Origin: Aquatica leii
Lineage: Eukaryota > Arthropoda > Insecta > Coleoptera > Lampyridae
Assembly (NCBI GenBank): GCA_035610365.1
Contig: CM069432.1
Location: 233,390,532 to 233,454,531, forward strand
Direction: 5' to 3'
DNA length: 64,000 nucleotides
The notes under the pieces are model-generated. The model searched no databases. It worked only from the letters and a program-made list of their open reading frames with translations, and was not told the origin of the DNA. Positions 23,060-33,480 of the stretch are shown in pieces (the first letter of the stretch is position 1; every line of letters starts with the position of its first letter). Made by a program: the position numbers and the translations under genes.

Positions 23060-24425
23060 AACTAACGCATGTAAAAAGAGAGAAAAAACTTCAAAAACTA
23101 AACTCGGAAAATATACTCTACCATTCACCTACAAATTAAACAAAAATAAGAGAATTTGGGTTCTTAATAACCAGAACAGCTAAGGAGCCAACAACGCTAT
23201 TCCAGTAAGCATCAGATAGAATTGCATATATAACACTAAAAATAAACAATAACAAACAACTAAAAATTGCTTAAGTAAGGAAACGATCATAGAATGGTAC
23301 GGGCCTAAATAGAAATACGGAAAAAATCAAAAAAATAAAACAACAAAAAAGTAAGAAAACAGAATAATAAAATATTAAGCAGAAATATGTAAGTACATCA
23401 ACGTAAAATAGAGAAAAAGTTACAACCAAAATTTAACCCAAACATGAACAATAAAAATATGGAAGATGTAATAACAGACACAATACAAAAAACGGTTCAG
23501 AAGATAAGACGCTCCAGTAAAAAGAATAATGTAATATCAGAATAAGCAAGAAAAATGCTCAAATAAAGGCGAGAATTACTAAGTATCGACAAAAAAAGAC
23601 AATCAAATACGCCAATTCAAACAAATGACTACGGAAAACTATAAAAAAGAAAAGAAAACAAATACTAGAAACAATCGAGAAGAACCAAAATACGACGGTT
23701 CTACGCCAACTTACGCATAAAACACAAATTTTATCTATCTACTACAAAGAGGGGAAACAATGCAAACTAGAATAGATATACAAAAAGGCTTTACAAAAAC
23801 TATACAAATTAGAAGGAATCATGCTAGAGTCTATCCGCAACAAACTAGGATATACCAAAAAACAAGATAGAAGATGCAGCAAAAAACATGAAAAACAACA
23901 AATCACCGATCGAAAACAATATTACAAAAGAAATGATTTAACAGAGAGGAGAACTGCTACGAGAAAGTATCAAAACATTATACAATAAAAGTTTACTGGG
24001 AGATAACATACCCCAAACGAGAAAAATTGCAAGCTCAATCCTAATCCCAAAACCCCCTAAGCCCAAAACACTACTGACTAATTACCGTGTCACAATTATA
24101 CAAAATATTAAGCAGAATAATCACAAAGAAATTAGAAAAAAAACTGTAACTATACCAACCGGTCGAACAAATTAAATTCCACAAAAGATTCAGCAGAAAC
24201 TAACACATACAAAACTTTTACTTAAGAAAATTATAGAATACTACCTACTACAACATATGGTGTTCGTAGACTACCAAAAGGCTTTCGACATACTAGAAAT
24301 GTGGGCGGTAGATCAAGCCCTATAGAACAGCATGGTACACTATCGTTATCCCGGGTTAATAAGCAACGTAAACAAAAACATAAATATTAAAATACAAATA
24401 ACAAAGTAAAATACCTACAAGTAAA
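23060..24425 (+). pseudogene. RTE-like LINE, reverse transcriptase 5' part
   Basis: Heavily mutated plus-strand coding sequence. Recognisable pieces are AAKNMKNNKSPIENNITKEM, LLGDNIPQTRKIASSILIPK, LLTNYRVT and MVFVDYQKAFD, the order of RT motifs 0 to 3 in RTE-like LINEs (KSPG.D..T.E, IP..W..S..I.I.K, NYRPI, FVDY.KAFD). The endonuclease upstream is not clearly seen. Many stops break the frame. Sequence stops matching after about 24415; the second half resumes at 26160 on the same strand. Confidence 0.7.
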
Positions 24426-24471
24426 GTGAAAGGTTTTTCATATTATAGAAATTTAACCTTCTTTAAGGTAG

Positions 24472-24980
24472 AAAACTATTAATTAGTACGGAAGGTAGAA
24501 AGTTGACATTGAATTTAATGACAGCAAAAATAAATGATCTATTGAAAAGTAACGTAACCTAAATTGTCGGTCGATATAGTTATGGAAACGCATTAGTGTA
24601 TCTTAGCGCTGACGAGTTCCAAAAGAACAAAACAGCTGTCCGCTAGTTCTGATATGTTGTTTTTCACAATTGTACCGACACTGTTTGATGGCGTTACTTG
24701 TCAATAGAGCTCTCCCTGATGTTGTCAAACTGCTCTTACTTTTAGTAATAAGATAACCTAACGTACTCCCGTTCTCTGTCATGCGCTTGGGTTAGACAGA
24801 CAACTATATGACCAAAATGACATTACGCTGAATTAACTCATTACAAAACTGTAGTATAGAAAAAAAAGGCAGCATAAGGGCAATTTGACAGTATCCTAGA
24901 CATCTTTATAGATCATTGACGTTCGTTGTTATTAAATCCAATGTCAACTTTTTCTATCTTCCGTACTAATCTATAGTTTT
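24472..24980. repeat. MITE with about 50-bp terminal inverted repeats
   Basis: AAAACTATTAATTAGTACGG at 24472 is matched by the reverse complement of the right end, AAAACTATAGATTAGTACGG (ending at 24980). The match continues through AAGTTGACATTGRATTTAAT. The total is 509 bp with no coding capacity. It lies in the gap between the two halves of the RTE-like LINE. Confidence 0.75.
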
Positions 24981-24984
24981 GTAT

Positions 24985-26090
24985 TTATCATACGTGGTAT
25001 TTTTACGACAGGATGGCGTTCTAAAAACATTTCAAATTTTTGAGTTATCTCATATTTTTAAAAAAGCGTTAAATATAAATTTGTGTTTTTTGGTTTTTAA
25101 TAATACACGGTCTAATACATTGCTGAAAATTATTGTTGACATACTTCATCTATTAGTTATGTTTTTAAATTTTGTCCGTCAGTGTTTTGATGAAGCTACA
25201 AATACGTCTGGTGCAGTGACAATTTTTGTGCAATTTAGTTTTTCAGGATGGTGTTTAACTTTAGACAAGGTGTCAAAACATTGCTCGAGAAATAATTACA
25301 CTTGTGCGATGTTTTCTAAAACGACTAGAGATGTTTTTTCAAATATAAAATAAAGAGGAAAACAGAACTGAAAATATTTGTCCTTCTCTAAATAGATAGA
25401 CAATCAGTTATGTTTGTATGCCTCTATTTTGATCAATTATTTGAATCTTGTAGGTTTTATGTCAAAACTGGTAAAATTTAGAAGGGATATAGTTGAGGCA
25501 AAAGCATATGGTTTTCTGTTTAGAAAGCTACTTGTTTGACAATGTTATAAAGGACTATAAACGACAGTTCTTTGAAATTATAGATATTGTCCTGTATAAT
25601 ATCTATGACTAATTGCTTGACAATAATTTTTATGAAATCACAAATCGATTAATGGTTGCAAAATCTAAACAAAAAGACAACTTCCAGTAGGTAAATTTTT
25701 ATGTAGACGACATCGATAAAGAAAAACTGTTGCTTTGCAAAATACTGTTTTTAGATATCTTAGAACTCACCAAAAAAGTTTTTTCTGATTTCGACGAAAT
25801 GACAAGTAGTTTTATCAAAGACTATACGTTATGGAAAAAAACATTGTCCGATATAAAATCTTATTTTGTTTATTTTGTTTATTGCAAGCTGCAATACCTT
25901 GCGAAACGTCAGTTTGTTTAGGTTCACGAACGACAATACGGCAAAGGCCAAGTTCTACTTCTTGTTTTGGCTCTGAAGGAGAGACTAGGACCAAGCCTAA
26001 GTCTGGGTGTTTAACTACGACGCGGTCTAAGCCAAAAGTCGCTTATAATCATGAATATTGTCCGATTTCTACAAGCTGATATCATTTATT
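24985..26090 (+). pseudogene. possible hAT (DUF4371-type) transposase fragment
   Basis: A 124-residue frame (24979-25353) contains FNNTRSNTLLKIIVDILHLL and FVRQCFDEATNTSG, which resemble the stretch of ZMYM/DUF4371 hAT transposases leading to the Q-C-Y-D-G-A-x-N-M-S-G motif. Downstream, VEAKAYGFLF (about 25495-25525) fits a later block. The histidine/cysteine region expected after the SG motif is absent, so the assignment is weak. Frames at 25730-26079 were not recognised. No terminal repeats were found. Confidence 0.35.
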
Positions 26091-26159
26091 TTATGTTACA
26101 ACAGTAAACATCATTAGTTTTCAAACTATTTTTTATTTCTACAGACACAGAAACCCACA

Positions 26160-26830
26160 AAGTTTTACATAAGTAGGCGCCTGCGCGGCATCTAAGTGAT
26201 AGCCGAAAACGAGGAATATTTCCAAACAGTGCCGCAAAAACTCAACACAAAATCAACAAAAGTTAGACTAAATATAAACAAAGAAAGAACCAAAGTAATT
26301 ATCAACACAAAAGACATCCTACAAATCAGAATAAATAACATAACAGTAAAAGTATTACGTACCTAAGCCAACTGATAAAATAAAACAAACAAAGCTAAAC
26401 GACAAACATCATTAGAAAACGAAATTTGGATGAGCCGTATTTGGCAAACTAAGCTTTATACTCAGAAACAAAAACATACCCTAACATCTAAAAACGAAGA
26501 TATTGAACGAATACATTCAAACCTGAACCCTGACGCCGAAAAATATTGATAGTAAAACCCAACGAGCAACGGAAAGACAAATATTGAATATCTCACTAAG
26601 AGACCGAAATACTAACACACAAATCAAAAACAAAGTGACAAGTAAAACAATTAACAATACTTAAATAAATGTCTGCTGGACACAACACAAGACAAATAGA
26701 CAACAGATGGAATGCTAGAATAGAACAATGATTGTCGTAGATGAACAAAAGAAAAAGATGAAGATGACCACAACAAAGATGGGCAGACGACATCAAAAGA
26801 ACAGCGTGTCTAGCATAAATTACCAAAATG
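26160..26830 (+). pseudogene. RTE-like LINE, 3' part
   Basis: Resumes the LINE interrupted at about 24420. Readable pieces include IAENEEYFQT (after the RT catalytic region), KVIINTKDILQIRINNI, and near the end KMSAGHNTRQIDNRWNARIE and RWADDIKRTACLA. The order W-AGH-R-DNRW followed by RW-DDI is the well-known C-terminus of RTE-like LINEs. Many stops are present. The catalytic FADD block was not preserved. Confidence 0.65.
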
Positions 26831-27641
26831 ATTATTTATTTTATGTCATTACGACAAATCAAATTTGAAACATTTTGATGTTTGAAGTTTTACTTAAGAG
26901 ATAGGGTTGAATTTGTGTCGAAGAATCAAATGTACATCCAAATGTATACTTAACTTAGAAACACAGTACTACAAACATATACTCGAAATACCTTAAGTAA
27001 ACAGAATCAAAAATTTGATATAAAATCAGTGCAATTGCAAACACCATCCAAAACAAAAGGAGGGAAAAGGGACGAATATTTTCTAACAAGAAATGTGCGA
27101 TAAACGGAAAATAACCGGGTTGCGAAATTTGCGAGATTGGTTTGGTTTAATTTTCAAATTAAAATATTTTTGTATTGTGCATATTGAAGCTGTTTTAAAG
27201 CTGTTAATGCAATTAGAAAAATTCGAATTGACATATCCCAAAGAAAGACGTTTTCAAACTATTTTGCCTAATATAATTGTATAGATTAATAGTAAAGTAG
27301 ATTAACATACTGAAGGCCATGATAAACAAGGAAAAATGTAGAAAATTATGGAAAAGCGTGATTAGATAACATCAAAAATATGCACGTTTACAAAGGTGCA
27401 AAGATAGAGGTTGATAAAAAACCAGATGATGTGTCATACATGCACCGTAAAGAGAACTGAAAAAAAATAAATTTGACTGTGTTTATATAAATTTTCCAAA
27501 TTAGTTAATCATTTTACGTTGCATAAAAAATAACAACAAACATTTATAAAGTGGATGTCGATAGTCAACAATTTTAATCAATTATTAAACAATGGATAAT
27601 AAAATAAACATATTTTATAGTATAAACACGAAAAGAAATAC
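26831..27641. other. spacer, no recognised feature
   Basis: Short frames at 27093-27284 and after 27380 were inspected and not recognised. Confidence 0.4.
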
Positions 27642-28159
27642 TATTTTTGCAGGGACGTAGCTAGAGGTGGGCCTGGGTGGCCCAGGCCACCCTATATTTA
27701 CTGGGCCCACCCATGTGCCTACCCTGGAGAATAAGTAGACACATCAACAATATTTTATCAAAGCCCTGCGGAGATAAATAAGTGAAAAAAAATCTGAAGA
27801 TTTTATTAAGTATTTTAAATATCGCAGCTCCAACAATGTACAGAATGATAAATAATGGTAATATAATATTATACCGCACCGGTTTTGTTTTCTTCGAAAA
27901 TGCGGCGTTACCAATCTTATCTTAAACGTTAGGATTTTTTTCGCTGATGCAGACATACAAACAAAACAAAAGATCATGTTTATTAAAATTTATTATCCTT
28001 GTGGTTTACATTATTTTTTTAGTTTTGATAACAAATCATTTATTATTGTATTCAGTTTAGTTGGTCTTTAGATTTGGTACGTAATCGTATCGTGCGCAGT
28101 GCTAATTATGTGTTGATTATTGATTTTTCTGGTATTTGTAATTTATAATAATTTTTATA

Positions 28160-30120
28160 ATAAGTGGTAGTGGCAAAAGAACTTTAGAGGACTATTTTGG
28201 TTCTTCAAAAAAAAAACAGCTAAAGGAGGAATCTCAAATTTTATCAACGTCAGCTTCCGATAACGCGGCTTCTACTTCTAAAAAAATATTTCCGCGTTTA
28301 TGGTAGAATCCACCCTAGATTTTGATTTGACTTTGGAATTGAATGACCGAATCTGAAACTGAGGAAACAGTGGATTTTGAAGAGTGGTTATCTAAACAGC
28401 AGCAACAAACTCAACAAAAAATTACAGAAGTCAGAAAAAAACGCCGTGCAGTGGTGATATTTCACAGAGTTATGAAGATGGACCAACGCAACCACTACTA
28501 GAATTCTACCCAAAAACAAAATTTAATCACAGAGAAAAACAGTTTAACAGTGGCTGGTTCAAATTATACCCGGACTGGTTAGAACACAGTGTGTTCTCCG
28601 ACGCCGCATTTTGTTTTGTTTGTAGACACTTTTCGATAAGTTAGGACATCAGTGATGTGTTTGTCAGAATCGAATTTAAAAAAGGGAAAAGAGCCTTAGA
28701 AAAAGAGCCAGGATTTAATCAACATGATCGTGGCAGTGAACACAAAACTATCAGACGAAAGTCAAATCAATGAGGCACATTAGGCGTTTGTAGAAGAAAA
28801 TAAAAACTATTTACGTGTGGTTATTGATATTTTAATTTTAACTGCAACACAAAACATTTCACAAAAGGGATGTAATGAAAATTAGGACAATTCTAACAGA
28901 GAAAATTTTATTGAGTGGATGTGTCGAGGAACGCAAAATATACTAGCTCCCAAATACAAAACAAGATTTTGCTCATTGCTCTGAAATGGTACTAAATCAA
29001 ATTGGTGTTGAAATCACCAGTGCGGTTTGTTTTGCGGTAATTTGTGACAAAACTAAAGACATAGCAAAAACTGAACAAACATCGGTAGTAATTCGTTATT
29101 ACTTACAGGGCACCATTTATGAGAGAGGTATTGGATATCGAGCTGTAAAGGAATTAAATGCTCAAGCATTGCTTTCATATATTAAAAACCTGTTTAATGA
29201 GTGTAAAATCGATATGCATAAATGCATCGCACAGAGCTATGATGGCGCGAATGTAATGAGTGGATGTTCAAAAGGTGTTCAAACATTGTTTAGACGTGAA
29301 GTTCCTCAAGCGATTTATATACACTGTTATAATCATAGACTAAACTTGATTGTGGTTGAATTTGCAAGAATTTGTCACACAGAAAATATTTTTTTGAGCT
29401 TTCAGAAACATTATATGTGTTTATGTCCGGCTCCTTAATGCATAATAAATTTATGGAAGTTCAGTGACAACTGAATCCTTAAAAAATCCAGTTCAACTAA
29501 AGAAAATTTATTACACAAAGTGAACAGCTCAAATGTTCGCTTGTATGGCAATTAAGACAAAATTCACAGGAATTTTAGTGTTTTTAAATATGATTATCAG
29601 CGAAAGAAGTGATCGATTTAAAATTCTTGTCATCCAATTAGGCGGAAGCTAGTATTTTAATAAAATATTTGATAGATGTTTTTACGGAGATAAGATCTCA
29701 CAGTACATGCATGTTTGAAATATATTCTGAAGCCGTCAAAATTAGTGGAACAAATAATATTGAAAAAAAAATCGTAAACAAGAAAAAGGAAAGTTTCCAA
29801 AGGACTAGAAAATTTTATTGTGACGACTAATCTAGAAGAAGAAATAATATCCGAAGAAAATCAATTTAAAACAGTAATATTTTATCCTACTCTGGATTTA
29901 ATTTTGAACGAAATGCGTGACCGTTTTCTCAGGAACAACATGAACATTATTAATGCGATCAGTGATCTCCATCCGGGAAATAAAGATTTCGTAGATTATG
30001 ACTGTCTGAAACCGTTAGTAGATCATTATAAAGCTGAAATATTGAAAACCGAACTAATAATATTACCTAAAACAGTATGAACTAGAAAATAATGTAAATA
30101 TTACCAATATAATGCAACTA
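28160..30120 (+). pseudogene. ZMYM1-like hAT transposase, main part (decayed)
   Basis: Plus-strand pieces in order: SGKRTLEDYFGSSKKKQ near 28165; a TTF-type zinc-finger region (LLEFYPKTKFNHREKQF, WLEHSVFSDAAFCFVCRHF) at 28490-28640; a DUF4371 RNase H-like region in the 150-residue frame 28986-29438 (IYERGIGYRAVKELNAQAL, CIAQSYDGANVMSG, AIYIHCYNHRLNL); and a further block at 29820-30080 (DRFLRNNMNIINAISDLHPG). QSYDGANVMSG and IHCYNHRLNL are diagnostic for this hAT group. Several stops and frameshifts separate the pieces. The dimerisation tail lies beyond the nested insert at 32535-32690. The protein would bind the TIRs and cut and join the element. Confidence 0.88.
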
Positions 30121-30132
30121 ATCGAGCTACTT

Positions 30133-32529
30133 CCCAGGCAGCAACAGTACGTCTCTAAAACGTTGGTTTAACGTAATTTACAGACCACGACGTAACTTGT
30201 CCAAAATGTAACGTCTTTATTACGTCAAAAGTAACACCAAAATACGACGTTATATCTTGACGTCATTTGGAAGTTGTATTAACGTAATCTTTTCTTGCGC
30301 AATACGAGAGAATATTCTGTATTACAAAATATCATCTTTAGTTATGAACTCTCAATATCAAACAACAGGTAACTCAATCAACAAACTAATTTTTAACTTC
30401 AGGTATAAATAAGATACAAAAATTTACTTTATTTTTCATTCCGAGTTTACGTTTGTCAGAGTGTATAACCTAAACATATAAAGAGCATTATTATTATGTT
30501 ATAATAAATTAGACACCTAAAAAAATTTCAAATTTAACGATTCAGGGAGATGTACATTTTCATTTCTACGTTCGTTTTCAATCGACTATTATCGAATTAA
30601 AACGGTTTGCATATTACGCTTTGTTCGTTGTTCAGCGCGCATGTGAACTTTAGGTTATGCTTGGGTTGTTGGGTTATGGTACATCAGTTTTTTGGGTTTT
30701 GTGTGCTACACCTTTACAAAAGGAAGGTAATAACTAAATTTTAGTAAGTACCTACAATTGTCTACCTATAACTAATTATATTCTTTATAGGAAAATGTTT
30801 CCATTAGTAGAATTTGCAGAGGAATCTGGTGGACGTTTATCAGTCATTCGAAGTGAAGGGTATACTCCTCGTAAAAAGGAAGTGTTTTGGCCTTCTACGA
30901 AAGAATCAAAGAAATTTGAAAATATATTATTAAGCGAGAATCAAACATTTGACAAGTGGAAGCTTTACTCCATCAAACGATGCTTGTATGAATCGGGTAA
31001 GTTTTGTTCTCGTTACACCGGCACTACAATTTTGAATATATAGTAGCTTTGATTAGCATTTGATAATTTTTTAATTCACTTCATAGTCATATAACAATCA
31101 CTTAAATGTTTAATCTAAGATTTTATATTATAAGGCACTAATAAGTGTTTTTATGTAAATAGATGATTACAAAGTGATAAAAAAGAAATTGAGAAGGGCT
31201 GAAGACACCTCAGACTTGCAAAGTGAAGCTGATGAGGTTGTTGCAACTCTCTCAAAGAGAAAAACAAGACGTACTCAACGGCTATTAGAGTTTGACAGTA
31301 GTGAAGAAGACACTGCTTCAAAATTTTCTCGGCCTCCTACTATTAGTTTGGATAGACAGTACTTATTAAGAGTTTTTTTAGTTTTATTTAATCTTTATGT
31401 AATTATTTATGGTAAAGTAAGAAATATAGCATCTCAACAGCAACTAGAAGTTTTGGAACCTATAGCTCAATGCAGTATTCCGATATCAAGATCCTCAACA
31501 CCACAATCATCTCTCAGTGGTCTCGATTCATCCATTGTAGAAAACTCAACTTTGACAACTTGTTTAGGTAACTACACAACACAGTAGGTAGTGTTTTTTA
31601 CACGGCTGGAATTTTTTAATTTTAGCTCTTCAAAAAAAATTAACAAATGATGTCATCTTCATCAAAGAGCAATCAAGCTGCCTATTAATGCAGATCATGA
31701 TATTCGGCAATTAGAGGAATATTTAAAACGGCAGGATAATTATGATGCATTGGTAAATGTTTGCTAGCATGTTACTCATTCCAGCGTTGCCACTAATCTA
31801 CTTTTGGTGGCAAAAATGTAAATGATATCACTTCGAAAATATTTAAAAAAGTCATTGATGATCAGTTGGCATGCAATTACAATTATCTTGGCACATGGTC
31901 TCAAAAAAAGGCCTTTTTACAATTATCCTTAGACAAGGTTGTTATTGGTGAGTTAAATTATTTATAACATGAACTTTTATTTACGATTTTTTTGTAAAGA
32001 TGCAGTAAAAGCAAAACAATTCTTGGAAAAGAAAATAAACTTTACCAGTCTGTTTATGGATACCCTATAGACTCTAAATTATTAAATAATTTTAAAGTTA
32101 GTGATAAAACTGAGGTAATTGAGACTGTAAATGATATTGATGCAAAATGTGTGGTACTTACTTCAGAAAATTCTAAGATTGCATTACCTTAACTGCACAC
32201 TTTGTAGCTTAAAGTTAAGTATTTTTTTGTGTATCTACAAATTAACAATATAATAAACTGATAAGTGGTATTTGAGTATTATTTTGTAATGTGCTGAAAA
32301 CAATAGATGAAATTTTCAAACTTCGTAATTATTGTACGTCGCAACGACGTAATTACATAATATTATGACGACGTATATTTTTTACGTCACTATGACGTTA
32401 CTACTTTAAATAATTGGGCTGTGACTTATGCACGTAAAATTTACGTGTTATTTACGTGCACATTGTGGTTGTTTTGACGTAATTAAGTACCAAAAATTGA
32501 CGTCATTAAGACGTACGTTGCTACCTGGG
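30133..32529 (+). mobile_element. nested TIR element with a DUF4806-type gene and ACGT-rich ends
   Basis: The left end CCCAGGCAGCAACAGTACGT at 30133 pairs with the right end, whose reverse complement reads CCCAGGTAGCAACGTACGTC (ending at 32529). It interrupts the hAT transposase, so its outer edges are fixed by the host element's coding sequence. About 170-200 bp at each end are packed with ACGT words. The interior is one spliced gene of the DUF4806 kind. The flanks read actt on the left and ttaa on the right; a target duplication is not clear. Confidence 0.78.
30795..32070 (+). pseudogene. DUF4806-type protein gene, multi-exon, frameshifted
   Basis: Exon 1 coding sequence is 30795-30996: MFPLVEFAEESGGRLSVIRS, VFWPSTKESKKFENIL, WKLYSIKRCLYESG. 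The donor GTAAGT at 30997 and acceptor at 31161 join it in frame to DYKVIKKKLRRAEDTSDLQS (31163-31567). A donor at 31568 and acceptor at 31624 lead to the DUF4806 part: LPINADHDIRQLEEYLKRQ (about 31670-31730), VNDITSKIFKKVIDDQLACN, YLGTWSQKKAFLQLSLDKVV. A further donor at 31948 and acceptor at 31998 give DAVKAKQFLEKK. A 5' UTR intron (30727-30790) is also plausible. Two frameshifts and a stop lie in the DUF4806 exon. The N-terminal VEF-WP-K-KYE layout followed by DUF4806 is a known expanded insect family of unknown function. Another open stretch follows to 32192 (YGYPIDSKLLNNFKVSDK). Confidence 0.8.
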
Positions 32530-32531
32530 TT

Positions 32532-32690
32532 AACACTTATAAAATCGTGTTTAGTGAAACTTATAAACTAACAGTGACGGCTATCACTATTCCTGTTTCT
32601 AGTGTGGGATGTGAGCATACATTTTCCTGCTTAAGACGTTTGAAAACGTATCTTTGTAATAAAATGTGCGACCCTACGTAAAAATTCTAG
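32532..32690 (+). pseudogene. hAT dimerisation tail of the interrupted transposase
   Basis: VTAITIPVSSVGCEHTFSCL and RRLKTYLCNKM fit the C-terminal hAT dimerisation block (normally S-x-x-C-E-R-x-F-S). It continues the transposase at 28160-30120 after the nested insertion and ends just before the right TIR. Glu-Arg has become Glu-His in the C-E-R motif. Confidence 0.85.
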
Positions 32691-33120
32691 CTACGTCCCT
32701 GTATTTTTGCGACAAATTAAGCTCTTCAGAAACAAAAAACAAATTTGAAATAATAACTAAGTTATTGTTTTAAAAGAAACATAGTTTCTCATTCAAATAC
32801 TTTGTTAGCATCTTATCAACTTTACAAATGTTTGCCTAATTTTGTATAAACTGGTACAATGAGCATACAAATTAGCTACAATCAACTAAGTTTATTTACT
32901 GTTGTCGCAGTATTTCCAAAAAGTAATTAATCACGCACAGAGGAATTAAGAGATGTAATTTTATTTTACGTCACCAATATTAAAACAGGAATTAATCATA
33001 AAACCAAAAATGTCAAACTAATATCGAAATGACAATAGTATACATAAGTGTTACTGTTTTTTTTAGATTTTCAACGCACAAACACTTAACATCTTGACTT
33101 TTCGAATACCCAAAAATACT

Positions 33121-33480
33121 CATCATTGATGTTTTACTCGTAAAAGACTTTTAGTAAAAACATTCGCATTGACGTATGGAATATTAAAATTTTTTTTGTT
33201 AATTAGAATGTCTCTAACGAAATGATGCTTTACATCAATGTGCTTTGTTTTACACTTTTTGGTTCTAGTTTTTAAGCTCTATAATTGTCACTCAAAATCA
33301 CAAATAATCAAATCCAACCAAAAATATTTTTAAGTGCATGGTATTTTTTGTTGTTCTTGTCAATGCCAATTATTCAACTTCTGTTAATAAAAGTGTCACA
33401 ATAATTGTTTTTTGATTTTTTTAAAAATCAAACTTTTTATTATCCAACCAAAAATCCAACTTGTTTTTAGTCTTGTACTT
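33121..33480 (-). pseudogene. copia RNase H domain relic
   Basis: Minus-strand frames give KNQKTIIVTLLLTEVE followed by LALTRTTKNTMHLKIFL (copia normally S-K-K-Q-x-T-V-x-x-S-T-E-A-E-Y-x-A-L) and CKTKHIDVKHHFVRDILINK, ending VFTKSLLRVKHQ. The R-T-K-H-I-D-V-x-x-H-F-x-R-D block is diagnostic of the C-terminus of copia Pol. One internal stop replaces the tyrosine of E-A-E-Y, and a frameshift lies between the two blocks. This enzyme removes RNA from the RNA-DNA hybrid during reverse transcription; here it is dead. Confidence 0.78.

Larger units (their letters stand above)
27650..32701 (+). mobile_element. hAT element (ZMYM1-like) with exact TIRs and 8-bp target duplication
   Basis: The left end is CAGGGACGTAGCTAG at 27650-27664 and the right end is its exact reverse complement at 32687-32701. 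Both sides are flanked by tatttttg (27642-27649 and 32702-32709), a perfect 8-bp duplication. These are the hallmarks of hAT insertion. The element holds a decayed transposase in plus orientation. At 30133-32529 a second TIR element has inserted and splits the C-terminal dimerisation domain from the rest. Without that insert the element would be about 2.65 kb. Confidence 0.93.

Noticed and set aside
26596-26826. 76-residue minus frame with hydrophobic stretches
   Set aside because: Antisense of the RTE-like C-terminal region, whose plus-strand motifs (DNRW, RWADDI) are clear.
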